Made by a program: the position numbers and the translations under genes
Notes under the pieces: model-generated
Told to the model about the DNA's origin: nothing
What the model saw: the letters and a program-made list of their open reading frames with translations, nothing else
The model's database searches: none
Shown here: positions 51,904 through 60,548 of the stretch, in pieces
Layout of the letters: each line of letters begins with the position of its first letter
Numbering within the stretch: the first letter of the stretch is position 1
Assembly (NCBI RefSeq): GCF_023028345.1
Contig: NZ_CP095487.1
Coordinates: forward strand, 1,984,001 to 2,048,000
DNA length: 64,000 bases
From: Halorientalis marina
GTDB lineage: Archaea > Halobacteriota > Halobacteria > Halobacteriales > Haloarculaceae
Direction: 5' to 3'

Positions 51904-53685
51904 ATGGGTGGCATTGACTACCACCGAGTGTTCGAGGTCACCGACGACGCCTTGCTCGTCTGTGACGTGTCGAACGGGCGGCTACGTGACAGCAATCCGG
52001 CCGCTCGTGAACTGCTGGGCCTCGACGCTGACGCGCTGTCGGGTGTTTCTCTTTCGGAGCTGTTCGACTCGGTCGACGGGTCGTCGCCGATGGACGCCTA
52101 CCGTGACCGAAGCGACGGCACGGACGGCGTGACGGTATCGGCTACCGTCGCCCATCCGGACGCCGTTCCGGTGTCGGTCGACCTTCGCCTCGCGTCGCTC
52201 TCCGCGGATCGTGTGCTGGTTACTGTGGCTGTTGCGGGCGATGATGGAGCGGGCCACCAGTTGCCGAATCCCGGCGTCCTGTCACAGTTGGTCGAGCACA
52301 CGCCCGACGTGATGTGGATGTTCTCCGCGGACTGGGAGGAGTACGTCTTCGTCAATTCGGCGTACGAGGACGTGTTCGGACGGTCGCTGTCGGACCTCCG
52401 TGCGGACCCGACGGACTTCCTGAACGGGGTCCACCCCGACGACCGGGCCGACGTGCGGGCCGCGATGAAGCGGCTCAGCGCGGGCCAAACGATCGATATC
52501 GAGTACCGGACCGACCCGACCAGCGACTTCGAGCGATACGTCTGGGTCCACGGGATTCCGATCAGGAACGACGACGGCGAGGTGTACCGCGTCGCCGGGT
52601 TCACGCGGGAGATCACCGAGCGCAACGAACACGAGATGGAGTTGCTCCGCCAGCGCAACCTCGTCCGGAACGTCCCGGTCGGGGTGTTCCGCGTCGCGCT
52701 CGACGAGGGGCGTCGCCTCCTCCAAGCGAACCCCGCCCTGGTATCGATGCTTGGCGCCGACGGGACCGACGACCTGGTCGGCCGCAGCGTGGCGGAGTTC
52801 TACCACGACTCCGACCTCGAACCCCGTATCGCCGACCGCCTCGACGACGAAGGGACGATCACCTTCGAGACGCAGTTCGAGACGCTCGCCGGGGACGTGT
52901 TCTGGGGGCGGGTCACCACGGTCCGACAGACCGACGACGCCGGCCGCCCCATCGCCGACGGCGTCATCGAGGACATCACGACCCGCAAACATCGCCAGCG
53001 CCAACTGCGGGTCGTCGACCGCATCCTCCGGCACAACATCCGCAACGACGTGTCGGTCATCTCCGGGTACGCGACGTACCTCGACGAGAAACCGGATGTG
53101 TCGGCCGCGGAGCCAATTCGGGCGATCCGCGACCGCAGTCGGAAACTCCTCCGAACCGCCGAGAAGGGCCACGTCGTCGTCGACGTGCTCTCGAACGGGG
53201 GCGACCCGGTCACGTTCGACGTGGTCCCCGACATCGAGGGGTCGGTCGAGCGACTCCGGGAGACCCACGAGGGGGCGGTCATCGAGACGACGCTGCCCGA
53301 CGCCGCCGCCGTCTCCGCGCTACGCGAGATCGACCTCGCCCTGTACGAACTCGTCGAGAACAGCATCGTCCACCACGAGGGAACGCCGACCATCGGCATC
53401 GCGGTCGCGACGGCAGACGACGGCGTCCAGATTCGTATCAACGACGACGGCCCCGGTATCCCCCAACGCGAGTACGAAATCCTCTCCGGGACCGAGGACG
53501 TCGACCCGCTCTCCCACGGGAGCGGGATGGGATTGTGGCTGGTCCACTGGATCGTCCGGCTGTCAGGCGGGGACATCGCGTTCGAATCCTCCAATAACGG
53601 CTCGACTGTCGTCGTCACGCTCCCGGCCGGCGAGGACGAGGACGCAACTGCTGGGCAGGAGACCGACTCGTCACGGGTTCCGTGA
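51904..53685 (+). CDS. PAS-domain sensor histidine kinase
   Basis: A 593-residue soluble kinase with three PAS-like regions: ~1-105 (FEVTDDALLVCDVSNGRLRD), ~125-245 (PDVMWMFSADWEEYVFVNSA) and ~250-365 (VPVGVFRVALDEGRRLLQAN). The phosphate-accepting His377 is in RILRHNIRNDVSVISGYATY, followed by an ATP-binding part with ELVENSIVHHEG, INDDGPGIPQ and SGMGLWLVHWIVRLSGGDI. No membrane segment exists, so it senses a cytoplasmic cue. It lacks a receiver domain. The ATG at 51904 is preferred to one seven codons earlier. Confidence 0.9.
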   Translation: MGGIDYHRVFEVTDDALLVCDVSNGRLRDSNPAARELLGLDADALSGVSLSELFDSVDGSSPMDAYRDRSDGTDGVTVSATVAHPDAVPVSVDLRLASLSADRVLVTVAVAGDDGAGHQLPNPGVLSQLVEHTPDVMWMFSADWEEYVFVNSAYEDVFGRSLSDLRADPTDFLNGVHPDDRADVRAAMKRLSAGQTIDIEYRTDPTSDFERYVWVHGIPIRNDDGEVYRVAGFTREITERNEHEMELLRQRNLVRNVPVGVFRVALDEGRRLLQANPALVSMLGADGTDDLVGRSVAEFYHDSDLEPRIADRLDDEGTITFETQFETLAGDVFWGRVTTVRQTDDAGRPIADGVIEDITTRKHRQRQLRVVDRILRHNIRNDVSVISGYATYLDEKPDVSAAEPIRAIRDRSRKLLRTAEKGHVVVDVLSNGGDPVTFDVVPDIEGSVERLRETHEGAVIETTLPDAAAVSALREIDLALYELVENSIVHHEGTPTIGIAVATADDGVQIRINDDGPGIPQREYEILSGTEDVDPLSHGSGMGLWLVHWIVRLSGGDIAFESSNNGSTVVVTLPAGEDEDATAGQETDSSRVP

Positions 53686-53693
53686 CCGCCTGC

Positions 53694-54935
53694 TCACTCG
53701 AAGTCGCCGAGGGAAGTCTGTCCGGTGACGGTCGCGTCGTCGGTGTCACCGCCGTCGGCGAACTCGGACAGTGACCGGTCGGTCCGCGTGGGGCCGTCCT
53801 CGAAGCCGTCGAGCGTTGCCTGGTCGGCCGTCGAAAACGAGAGGTTCGAGACGCGAACGCCGAGTTTCCGCACGTCGTCGTCCGCAAACTCCGACAGCAG
53901 GTCCAGGGCAATCTCTTCGACGAGGTCGGAGTCCTCGACCGGGCCCGGCAGCGACTCGGCCCGGGTCTGAATCGAGAACGGCGGTGTGACGACCTTGATA
54001 CCGATGGTCTGGTAGAGCGCGTTCCGTCGTGTGGCCCGCTCGGCCACGTCGGAAGCGAGCGCGCGGACGCGATCGCGCTTGCGCTCGGGGTCGTCGGTGG
54101 CTTCGGTGAACGCCGACTCCCGGGAGAAACTCTTGGGCTCCCCGACCGGTTCGACCGCCCTGTCGTCCTCGCCGCGGGCGAAGTCCCAGATGGTGCGGCC
54201 CCGCTCGCCGAACCGCTCCACGAGCGGCTCCGGGTCCGCGGCAGCGAGGTCGCCGGCCGTCTCGATACTCATCTCGCGGAGTTCCCTGGCGGTCACCGGG
54301 CCGACGTTGTGGACCGCCGCCACGTCGAGCGGTGCCAGAAACTCCCGGACGGTGCCCGACTCGACGACCGTCAGCCCGTCGGGTTTGTCGTGGTCGCTGG
54401 CGATTTTCGCCGCGCTCATCGTCGGTGCGATGCCGACGCTCGCGACCACGCCGACCTCCTCCTCGATGCGGGTCTTGAGATGATCGCCGAAGGCTTCGGC
54501 TTCGTCCCAGTCGACGGCGTCGGTCACGTCGAGGTACGCTTCGTCGATGCTGACCTCCCGAACGGTGTCCGCGGTGGTCCGGAGGATTTCCTTCACGTCA
54601 GCCGCGACCGATTCGTAGAAATCCAGGTCCACGGGCCGGTAGAAACCCGTCTGCTCGGGGCCGGACTCACTCGCCTCGGCCTCGCGGGGCAACAGCTCCA
54701 GGGCTTCCGTGATGGGCATCGCGCTCTCGACGCCGAACTCGCGGGCCTCGTAGCTGGCCGTCGCGACCGCGCCGTGGGTCTCACCGGACTCGTAGCCCAT
54801 GCCGACCACGAGTGGTTCACCCCGCAGTTCCGGCTCCCGGAGTCGCTCACAGGCGGCGTAGAAACAGTCCATATCGACGTGACAGACCACCTGGTCCGGC
54901 GACCCATCGTCGACGCCCGGGAGCCGCTCCTTCAT
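53694..54935 (-). CDS. dinB: DNA polymerase IV (Y family)
   Basis: A 413-residue translesion polymerase. CHVDMDCFYAACERLREPEL and REVSIDEAYLDVTDAV carry the catalytic carboxylates, GIAPTMSAAKIASDHDKPDG belongs to the palm/thumb, and the little-finger domain spans ~260-365 (SFSRESAFTEATDD). The protein finishes with QTSLGDFE, a PIP-box-like motif for binding PCNA. There is an acidic linker before it. The ATG is directly after a stretch without a clear TATA box. Confidence 0.95.
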   Translation of the reverse strand: MKERLPGVDDGSPDQVVCHVDMDCFYAACERLREPELRGEPLVVGMGYESGETHGAVATASYEAREFGVESAMPITEALELLPREAEASESGPEQTGFYRPVDLDFYESVAADVKEILRTTADTVREVSIDEAYLDVTDAVDWDEAEAFGDHLKTRIEEEVGVVASVGIAPTMSAAKIASDHDKPDGLTVVESGTVREFLAPLDVAAVHNVGPVTARELREMSIETAGDLAAADPEPLVERFGERGRTIWDFARGEDDRAVEPVGEPKSFSRESAFTEATDDPERKRDRVRALASDVAERATRRNALYQTIGIKVVTPPFSIQTRAESLPGPVEDSDLVEEIALDLLSEFADDDVRKLGVRVSNLSFSTADQATLDGFEDGPTRTDRSLSEFADGGDTDDATVTGQTSLGDFE

Positions 54936-55010
54936 ACCCGCCGCTTGGAATCGGGCCCACCTAAGCTTCCCGCTGCGGGCCGCTGGTCAACCGAGAGGGT
55001 GCGCCGGCGG

Positions 55011-55535
55011 TCACTCCGTACCGGCGTCGCCCAGCCAGCGGGTCGGCCCGTCGATGCGGTCGAGGTTCGCCGCGAGCGCGGCCCGAACTCCCTCGTCGAC
55101 GCCCGGGTAGGTCCCGACGGTGACGGCGTCCTCGAAGGGGTGGGCTTCGAGCTGGCTGCGGGCCTCGAACAGGCGCCCGTACCCGGCCGAGCCCCACTCC
55201 ACGTCGCTTGTAAAGACCATCTCGCGGAACGTCCGCCCGTAGTTGGCCTCGGCTTTCGCGGAGAGGGTGTCGAGTCGCTGTGCGATCGACGAGCCCGACC
55301 GCTCCAGTGCGAGCAGGAGGTCAGTGATTGCAGAGGGCGGCTCGGCCTCGAAATCCGGTGCGTAGGCGCCCCCGACCGGGTCCAGCCGCGGCGGTCCGTC
55401 ACCGTCGCCCGTCACATCGTAGGCGACGAACCGTGGGAGGGTCCCACCGTAGAGGTGTGCGACCGAGGATGGACGGATACCGCCACCCAGCGGCGGGCGG
55501 GAGCCGACGTGGACGACGGCCGTGAGGGCGCTCAT
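55011..55535 (-). CDS. conserved haloarchaeal protein of unknown function
   Basis: A 174-residue protein with an N-terminal LTAVVHVGSRPPLGGGIRPS and then SSVAHLYGGTLPRFVAYDVT, later AITDLLLALERSGSSIAQRL and WGSAGYGRLFEARSQLEAHP. I recognise no family. There is no signal peptide or membrane helix. The frame extends 15 codons further upstream, but the ATG at 55533-55535 is likely because the conserved part follows. It is probably cotranscribed with the gene upstream on the same strand (41-nt gap). Confidence 0.6.
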   Translation of the reverse strand: MSALTAVVHVGSRPPLGGGIRPSSVAHLYGGTLPRFVAYDVTGDGDGPPRLDPVGGAYAPDFEAEPPSAITDLLLALERSGSSIAQRLDTLSAKAEANYGRTFREMVFTSDVEWGSAGYGRLFEARSQLEAHPFEDAVTVGTYPGVDEGVRAALAANLDRIDGPTRWLGDAGTE

Positions 55536-55576
55536 GGCTCTCACGAGGGGAGCCGACCTCGTAAACCCCCTGGCGC

Positions 55577-56035
55577 TCACTGCCGCGAGCGGCGGTCGAC
55601 CGTCAGGCGCGCGTAATCGACGAAGTCGTGCCCTTCGCAGTAGGCTCGTACCTCGTTGTCGACCTCGCCGTCGGTCACGAGCAGGAGGTCGCCCTTCTTA
55701 CAGAGCAGGGGAAGCAGCCCATCGAGGGTCGCCTTCGTCAGCGTGTCGACGCCTGTGACGAGTTCGATCTGCAGCCGGCTCTCGTCCTCGAAGACGACGA
55801 TCGCGGTCAGCCTGTCGACGATAGCCAGGTACGCTATCGGCTGCGAGCAGAGCCGCTGGACGAGCGTGCAGTAGGCGGGGACGAGCGTATCGATGTCCAC
55901 GTCGCTCGGGCGGCGTCCACGGAGTGCGGACAGGACCCGCGGTCCCGTCGTCTCCGAACCAGGGTCCGTGATCCGCAGGGGTAACTCGCCGGCGTCCGAA
56001 TTCTCCATCGCCTCTTCGTTCGGGAACAGGTACAT
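55577..56035 (-). CDS. protein of unknown function, possible regulator
   Basis: A 152-residue protein. It has GRRPSDVDIDTLVPAYCTLV, SQPIAYLAIVDRLTAIVVFE, LDGLLPLLCKKGDLLLVTDG and VRAYCEGHDFVDYARLTVDR, an alpha/beta pattern without a domain that I recognise. The ATG at 56033-56035 is used, but one nine codons later (56006-56008) is also possible, because an AT-rich patch (56041-56049) would place its TATA box too close to the first ATG. The Cys residues do not form a pair motif. Confidence 0.5.
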   Translation of the reverse strand: MYLFPNEEAMENSDAGELPLRITDPGSETTGPRVLSALRGRRPSDVDIDTLVPAYCTLVQRLCSQPIAYLAIVDRLTAIVVFEDESRLQIELVTGVDTLTKATLDGLLPLLCKKGDLLLVTDGEVDNEVRAYCEGHDFVDYARLTVDRRSRQ

Positions 56036-56182
56036 TAGTCGTTATTATCGCTTTCAGACAGTTTCGTCGTGAAATACCCGGTTGATTGGCCGTATTCGGC
56101 CATCAGCCGTCGCGTTCGCTCGTCTCCACACCTGCACAGGAAACGGTGGCTGGGCGGAGGTCACTCCCGGCCCGGCACGCCC

Positions 56183-57832
56183 TCAGTCAAGCAGTGCGCC
56201 GGGGTTCATCACGCCTGCTGGGTCGAAAGCCTCCTTCGCGGCCCGGAGCGCCTCGCGGTACTCGGCGGGTGTCTCCTTCTCGTACCAGTCGCGGTGAACG
56301 CGGCCGACCGCGTGGTGGTGGGTGATGGTCCCACCGTGTTCCTCGATGGCGTCCGACGCGGCCGCCTTGATCGGTCGCCACTGTTCGAGTTCCCGGCCGG
56401 GGTCGGCGGGCGCGAGCAAGGTGTAGTACGGCGCCGGACCGTCTTCGTAGACGTGCGTGAACCGACACGCCAGGAACCCGGTCCCGCACTGCTCGTCCAT
56501 GGCGGCCGTGACGCGTTCCGTGACCGCCTCGTGGAGCGCCGGGAAGCCGTCCCACGTCACCGCCGTCTCGAACGTATCGACGATCACCCCCAGACTCACG
56601 AGCGTGTTGAACTGGTACGGGGCCTCGAAGAACGCCGATCGCCAGTCCCCCTCAGAGCCACCGCGGTCGTCACCGGCCCCGCCATCCTCTCCAGCATCGT
56701 CCGAATCTTCGAGATGCGGGCCTTCGTAGCTCGGCTCCGCGGGGAGGTCGCCGCCGTGATCCTCAGCGATAGCGATGGCCCGGGCGAGGCCGTCCTCGAC
56801 GGGGTGGTCCGTCGATTCGAACCCGAGGACGAGGACGTGGCTGCCGTCCATCGCCACCTCGTTCAACATCGCTTCGTTGCGGTCCAGCAGGCGGCAGTTG
56901 GCGGGGTAGAGGCGCGCCTGTGCGATCTCTCGGGTCGCGTCGACAGCCGCCTCGAAGTCCCCGAAGTGGACGCTCGCTCGCGCCCGGTAGGGCGGTCGTG
57001 GCTGTACTTCCATCCAGGCCTCCGTGATGACGCCGAAGGCACCCTCCGATCCGAGGACGAGTTTGTCGGGGTCCGGACCGGCCCCGGACCCGGGCAGGCG
57101 TCGCGTCTCGACGGTGCCGGCCGGCGTCACCATGCGGACGTTCTCCACGAAGTCGTCGATTCGGGTGTACACTGTGGCGAAGTGGCCGCCCGCTCTGGTT
57201 GCGATCCAGCCTCCGAGCGTCGAGAACTCGTAAGACTGGGGGTAGTGGCGCAGTTGCAGGCCGTGTTCGGCGAGCTGGTCCCGAATCTCGGGGCCGGTCG
57301 CGCCCGCCTGAATCCGCGCGCTCCGGGAGTGCGGGTCGACTTCGAGAACTGCATCCAGCGCGCGCACGTCGAGGGAGACGACTCCCGCGTAGCCACTCCC
57401 GTCACCGTCCGGGTCACACTCCACGCCGCCGACGACGCTCGTGCCGCCACCGTAGGGCACGACGGCGACGCGTTCCTCCGTAGCCCAGTCGAGCAACGCC
57501 GCTATTTCCGCCTCGTCCGCGGGTTCCGCCACTGCGTCCGGGGCGGCGTCGAAATCGCCGTGGAACCCCCGAACGAGGTCGCGATACGCCTTTCCGTACG
57601 TGTGGCGGACCCGGTCTTCAGTCGCGGTCGAGACGAACCCCGAGAGCCTGTCCGGAACGCGCACCCGCGAATCGGGAATGGAGACGGCATCGATGGTCGG
57701 GGGATCGAGCAGCGGCCGTTCGGGAAAGCCGAGCATCCCCTCCAGGCGTGTTTTCAACTCGCGGCGCTCCTCGTCGTCCGGGAAGCGGTCGGCGTGCCCC
57801 CACCCCCAGAAACTCAGTTCACGGTCAGACAT
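56183..57832 (-). CDS. FAD-linked oxidase, alkylglycerone-phosphate-synthase-like
   Basis: A 549-residue flavoprotein. VPYGGGTSVVGGVECDPDG and YEFSTLGGWIATRAGGHFAT are the FAD-binding PCMH-type motifs, and GSEGAFGVITEAWMEVQPRP is the third. Near the end, CRFTHVYEDGPAPYYTLLAP and EHGGTITHHHAVGRVHRDWY match alkyl-dihydroxyacetone-phosphate synthases, including the catalytic His cluster. In haloarchaea, which make ether lipids by another route, the substrate is unclear; D-lactate or 2-hydroxyacid oxidation is also possible. An acidic insert lies around residues 366-385. Confidence 0.85.
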   Translation of the reverse strand: MSDRELSFWGWGHADRFPDDEERRELKTRLEGMLGFPERPLLDPPTIDAVSIPDSRVRVPDRLSGFVSTATEDRVRHTYGKAYRDLVRGFHGDFDAAPDAVAEPADEAEIAALLDWATEERVAVVPYGGGTSVVGGVECDPDGDGSGYAGVVSLDVRALDAVLEVDPHSRSARIQAGATGPEIRDQLAEHGLQLRHYPQSYEFSTLGGWIATRAGGHFATVYTRIDDFVENVRMVTPAGTVETRRLPGSGAGPDPDKLVLGSEGAFGVITEAWMEVQPRPPYRARASVHFGDFEAAVDATREIAQARLYPANCRLLDRNEAMLNEVAMDGSHVLVLGFESTDHPVEDGLARAIAIAEDHGGDLPAEPSYEGPHLEDSDDAGEDGGAGDDRGGSEGDWRSAFFEAPYQFNTLVSLGVIVDTFETAVTWDGFPALHEAVTERVTAAMDEQCGTGFLACRFTHVYEDGPAPYYTLLAPADPGRELEQWRPIKAAASDAIEEHGGTITHHHAVGRVHRDWYEKETPAEYREALRAAKEAFDPAGVMNPGALLD

Positions 57833-58077
57833 ACCGTACCACAGCAGACGGACCGACTAAAGACGACTGGCTGTCAGTCGAGGGTCGATAAAAACCGGCT
57901 CCCGGGAAAGGTACGTGAGTCGGCTGGCCAGCCATGCACCGGGAGCGTCTCGCTTGGTCGCCGATGCCAATTCCCGAGCGGTCGCGTTGCGACGGTCGTT
58001 CCCGCCGGGAACCCCACGCACCGGGGCTCCGGATGGATGTTATTCTCTCACACACTAAGATGTTATGGTAGTTACTG

Positions 58078-58935
58078 TCACTGTAGGAAGGGCGGCTTCC
58101 CGTTCGAACCTTCTGAGTTCGAGGGTAGAATCCGATACGTCACAGTCGCACCCGCCGTGCCATAGAGGAGGCCGGTCGCGTGTGCGAAGACGTTCGTGAC
58201 GGTCCCGTCGGCGACGATCCGGGCAGGGAAGAGAATCGCGACGAACAGCACGAGAAAGACGACGACGGTGGTGACCTGCCCCAGCGCGGGCCAGTATCGT
58301 GCCCACTGGCTGTCTGCGAGGTCGACTTCGCCGAGTAGCCCCCACAGGCAGAACCCCCAGCCGATGGCGGTGACCACACCGACCGTGAGCGTCAGGGACC
58401 CGGCGTATATGACGTACACTTCGAGCAGTAACAACAGCCAGACGGCCAGTCCGACGAACAGTGCCGTCCGTGCGCCGAAGGCGTCGCGGATACCGGCCAG
58501 CATGGCAACGAACACGAACCCGACGAACCCGGCTCCGACCCCCGAAAACCCCCTGGTGATGGGGTCGATGCCCGGGAACTGCCAGGCGAGAATCGCGTAG
58601 CTCGTCAGGCCGACGGCCACCGGCAACCCCAGCAGGAAACAGCCGAACGTGACCCGGAACCACTGCCTGCGACCCACCTGGACGGCGAGACCGTAGGCGA
58701 GCGCCGCGGCCGCGAGATACCCCGCGACGTTTCCAAGCAAGTGCCGACCGTCGACGTGGACGAACGCGCTGGTAAAGACCGTCACTGGATCGAGCGTCCC
58801 GTGGTCGAACGCCAGGCGCGCTCTGGTCGCGGGCGGCAGGCCGAGGTGGACGACCGCGAGCACGACCGCGACGCCACCGATCAGTAGCGCGTCCTGGATC
58901 AGTCGCCGGCGCGACGGTACGTCCGACCCCTCCAT
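58078..58935 (-). CDS. rhomboid-family intramembrane serine protease
   Basis: A 285-residue membrane protein with about seven helices. FTSAFVHVDGRHLLGNVAGY (HxxxN, residues 60-69) leads the fold, the catalytic Ser131 is in TRGFSGVGAGFVGFVFVAML, and the catalytic His252 is in NVFAHATGLLYGTAG. It cleaves membrane proteins within the bilayer; targets in haloarchaea are mostly unknown. It starts 400 bp from the type IV pilin gene, in the opposite direction. The frame extends upstream, but the ATG at 58933-58935 precedes the Arg-rich pre-helix. Confidence 0.88.
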   Translation of the reverse strand: MEGSDVPSRRRLIQDALLIGGVAVVLAVVHLGLPPATRARLAFDHGTLDPVTVFTSAFVHVDGRHLLGNVAGYLAAAALAYGLAVQVGRRQWFRVTFGCFLLGLPVAVGLTSYAILAWQFPGIDPITRGFSGVGAGFVGFVFVAMLAGIRDAFGARTALFVGLAVWLLLLLEVYVIYAGSLTLTVGVVTAIGWGFCLWGLLGEVDLADSQWARYWPALGQVTTVVVFLVLFVAILFPARIVADGTVTNVFAHATGLLYGTAGATVTYRILPSNSEGSNGKPPFLQ

Positions 58936-59335
58936 CGCCCATCTCTCGGAGTCCGTCACTAATGAAATCCACGTCCGATCCCGAGACACTCCCTCCGTTC
59001 AGTTACAGGTTTGTTACCTTGCACAGGGCTTCTTTTTCTGGAATGATATTCCGAAACCAGGCATCTCGTTCGATTCACATTTCGCCTAACCGCAATACGC
59101 GATGGGTGTAATGCGTCACTACACTCGATGTTAATGCGGTATTTACTCCCGCAATTTCAGCATCAGACAACGGCCTAACCTTTAAGCCAGGTCAACAGGT
59201 AAAGGAATTGTAACACCGTGAGCCGAAGACGACAAGGGCGCTGGGGAGAACGACTCGACGACTCCAGCTGGCGGTGCGACGTACGCTCGTTCGTTCGAGT
59301 GGGGCCCTTGCTCGGCGCGGTGTGGTGACAAAACC
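58936..59335. other. 400-bp AT-rich region with pilin promoter and long leader
   Basis: The left part (58936-59160) is AT-rich and holds the rhomboid promoter ('tttcattag' ~30 nt from its start) but no convincing gene. At 59180 'ctttaag' is the probable TATA box of the pilin gene, giving a leader of about 120 nt. That leader contains a GTG-started 36-codon ORF (59218-59328) and is GC-rich and probably structured. Confidence 0.5.
59218..59328 (+). CDS. 36-codon upstream ORF in the pilin leader (GTG start)
   Basis: GTG at 59218, about 35 nt after the TATA-like 'ctttaag', opens a 36-codon frame that stops at TGA 59326-59328, 7 nt before the pilin ATG. The peptide is basic and rich in Arg and Trp (MSRRRQGRWGERLDDSSW at its start), unlike the acidic proteins around it, so it may be a chance frame in a structured leader. 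If translated, it would control the pilin by coupling. Confidence 0.35.
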   Translation: MSRRRQGRWGERLDDSSWRCDVRSFVRVGPLLGAVW

Positions 59336-59845
59336 ATGGAACTGAAACGACTGCTTCACGACGACGACGCGGTGAGTCCGGTCATCGGGGTCATCCTGAT
59401 GGTCGCAATCACGGTCATCCTGGCGGCCGTTATCGCCTCCTTCGTGCTGGGCCTGGGCGGCAACCAGCAGGCGACGCCGACGGCTAGCTTTACATTCGAC
59501 TTTACAGACCCCGATGCCTCAGGAGACGATCCATACCTCGCTGTTACCCATGATGGTGGCGATACGATCAAAACTAGCGAGCTTTACTTCCGAGGTAGCA
59601 ACTTCGGCAACAACATCGGCCAAAGCGATGTGACTAACCACATTCAAAGCACTGGCGAGACGTGGAGCGATGGCGTTGACGATGGTGCGTCAGCATCTGC
59701 AGAGGTAGGTGACGAAAGCGCCGTCGCGGCTGGCGACTCAATCAATATCGGTGCTGCTTCGGATTACGAGATTCGCGTCGTTTGGCAGCCTGGACAGGGT
59801 GATTCCTCAGCCACGCTCGGTCAGGACACCGGTCCCGACGCATAA
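59336..59845 (+). CDS. type IV pilin (PilA-like)
   Basis: A 169-residue pilin precursor. After a short charged start (MELKRLLHDDDA) comes VSPVIGVILMVAITVILAAV, the archaeal class III signal with one long hydrophobic helix cut by PibD, then PTASFTFDF and a beta-rich, Gly/Asp-rich head. No Asn-X-Ser/Thr sites are present, unlike the pilin-like protein at 9277. The head's DNA is noticeably more AT-rich than the window average, as if it had recombined. A T-rich terminator follows. Confidence 0.92.
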   Translation: MELKRLLHDDDAVSPVIGVILMVAITVILAAVIASFVLGLGGNQQATPTASFTFDFTDPDASGDDPYLAVTHDGGDTIKTSELYFRGSNFGNNIGQSDVTNHIQSTGETWSDGVDDGASASAEVGDESAVAAGDSINIGAASDYEIRVVWQPGQGDSSATLGQDTGPDA

Positions 59846-59875
59846 ATAGCAAACAACTTTTTGTTTTTATTATCC
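59846..59875 (+). terminator. T-rich terminator after the pilin gene
   Basis: TTTTTGTTTTTAT at 59858-59870, only 12 nt after the stop, is the kind of oligo-T run that ends transcription in archaea. No strong hairpin precedes it. Confidence 0.6.
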
Positions 59876-60024
59876 GATCAGCGGCGGCTACGCGAATGAA
59901 ACCGCCTTTTCATCCGACAGCGATGACTCTCTTGAGACATCATCCGGTGAGAATATGGACACGGGATGATTGAAATACAGTCGCTGATGCTCGCTCCCTG
60001 GTTCAAATCCTCCTCCCAAACGTC

Positions 60025-60054
60025 GCTGTCGCTCGCGGAGTAGCTCGCGACAGC
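60025..60054 (-). terminator. 8-bp inverted repeat beyond the tRNA-Trp 3' end
   Basis: GCTGTCGC (60025-60032) and GCGACAGC (60047-60054) pair perfectly around 14 nt, beginning 6 nt after the last base of tRNA-Trp in its direction. It could terminate the tRNA transcript or guide 3' processing. No T-run is obvious. Confidence 0.45.
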
Positions 60055-60059
60055 AATAG

Positions 60060-60235
60060 TGGGGTCGGAGGGATTTGAACCCCCGATCGACTGATATCTC
60101 CGGTTGCGCCTCGGAACTCCAGAGGGTCATCAGCGCGACCGATGATCAGTCGGTCGCTCAGTATATCAGTCTGGAGTCTCGTCCCGGGCGCCAGCCTCTG
60201 GAGTCAGTCGCCATGCCGGGCTTGGCCACGACCCC
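60060..60235 (-). tRNA. tRNA-Trp (CCA) with a 102-nt intron
   Basis: Reading the minus strand, exon 1 (60198-60235) starts GGGGTCG and ends in the loop CTCCAG, and exon 2 (60060-60095) starts ATCAGT, has T arm GGGGG-TTCAAAT-CCCTC and ends CGACCCC plus A. Acceptor ends pair over 7 bp, the D arm is GCCA/TGGC, and the anticodon stem ACTGA pairs with TCAGT. The anticodon is CCA. CCA is not encoded. The intron sits after position 37, the place of the haloarchaeal tRNA-Trp intron, and matches its known length range. Confidence 0.9.
60096..60197 (-). ncRNA. tRNA-Trp intron acting as a box C/D guide RNA
   Basis: The intron has a C-type box (TGATGA) and D-type box (CTGA). ACTGATAT just before ATACTGA is complementary to exon 2 ATATCAGT and, by the box D plus five rule, points at U39. 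CTCTGGAGT before CCGA is complementary to exon 1 ACTCCAGAG and points at C34. In Haloferax volcanii the equivalent intron guides 2'-O-methylation of C34 and U39, so the same is inferred here. One D-type box is degenerate (CCGA). Confidence 0.75.
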
Positions 60236-60275
60236 TCGTGTGTTGGGTGGTCGCTTCCCCGTAAAGGGGTTTCGA

Positions 60276-60503
60276 TTACTCCCGGTCCGTCTCGGCCCAG
60301 TCGCAGTCCTGGCACTTCCAGCCGGTAACGAACTCCGTCACCGAGGGCATGTATCCGACTTCGAGGACGTCGCCGCCACAGTCCGGACAGTCCCTGTCGG
60401 CGTCCTCGATTGCTTCTGCCTCCATCACGCTCTCGCCCTCGATCAGTTCGGCGAGTTTCCCCGGAGTCACCATGCGGCCCTGCACGACGCGGTTGTCGGC
60501 CAT
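60276..60503 (-). CDS. DUF5795 family zinc-ribbon protein
   Basis: A 75-residue protein. VVQGRMVTPGKLAELIEGES starts it, and a zinc ribbon is formed by DCPDCGGDVL and WKCQDCDWAE, each with a CxxC pair. The family is known from haloarchaea and its function is not established. It lies next to DUF5794 on the same strand and 40 nt from the tRNA gene. Confidence 0.85.
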   Translation of the reverse strand: MADNRVVQGRMVTPGKLAELIEGESVMEAEAIEDADRDCPDCGGDVLEVGYMPSVTEFVTGWKCQDCDWAETDRE

Positions 60504-60548
60504 ACATCACGTACCGTCCGACGGCTCCCTAAGCCTTCCCCTCGCGGC

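Noticed and set aside
59888-60130. 80-codon minus-strand frame overlapping the 3' exon of tRNA-Trp
   Set aside because: It reads through tRNA sequence, has no domain, and starts in the AT-rich pilin downstream region.
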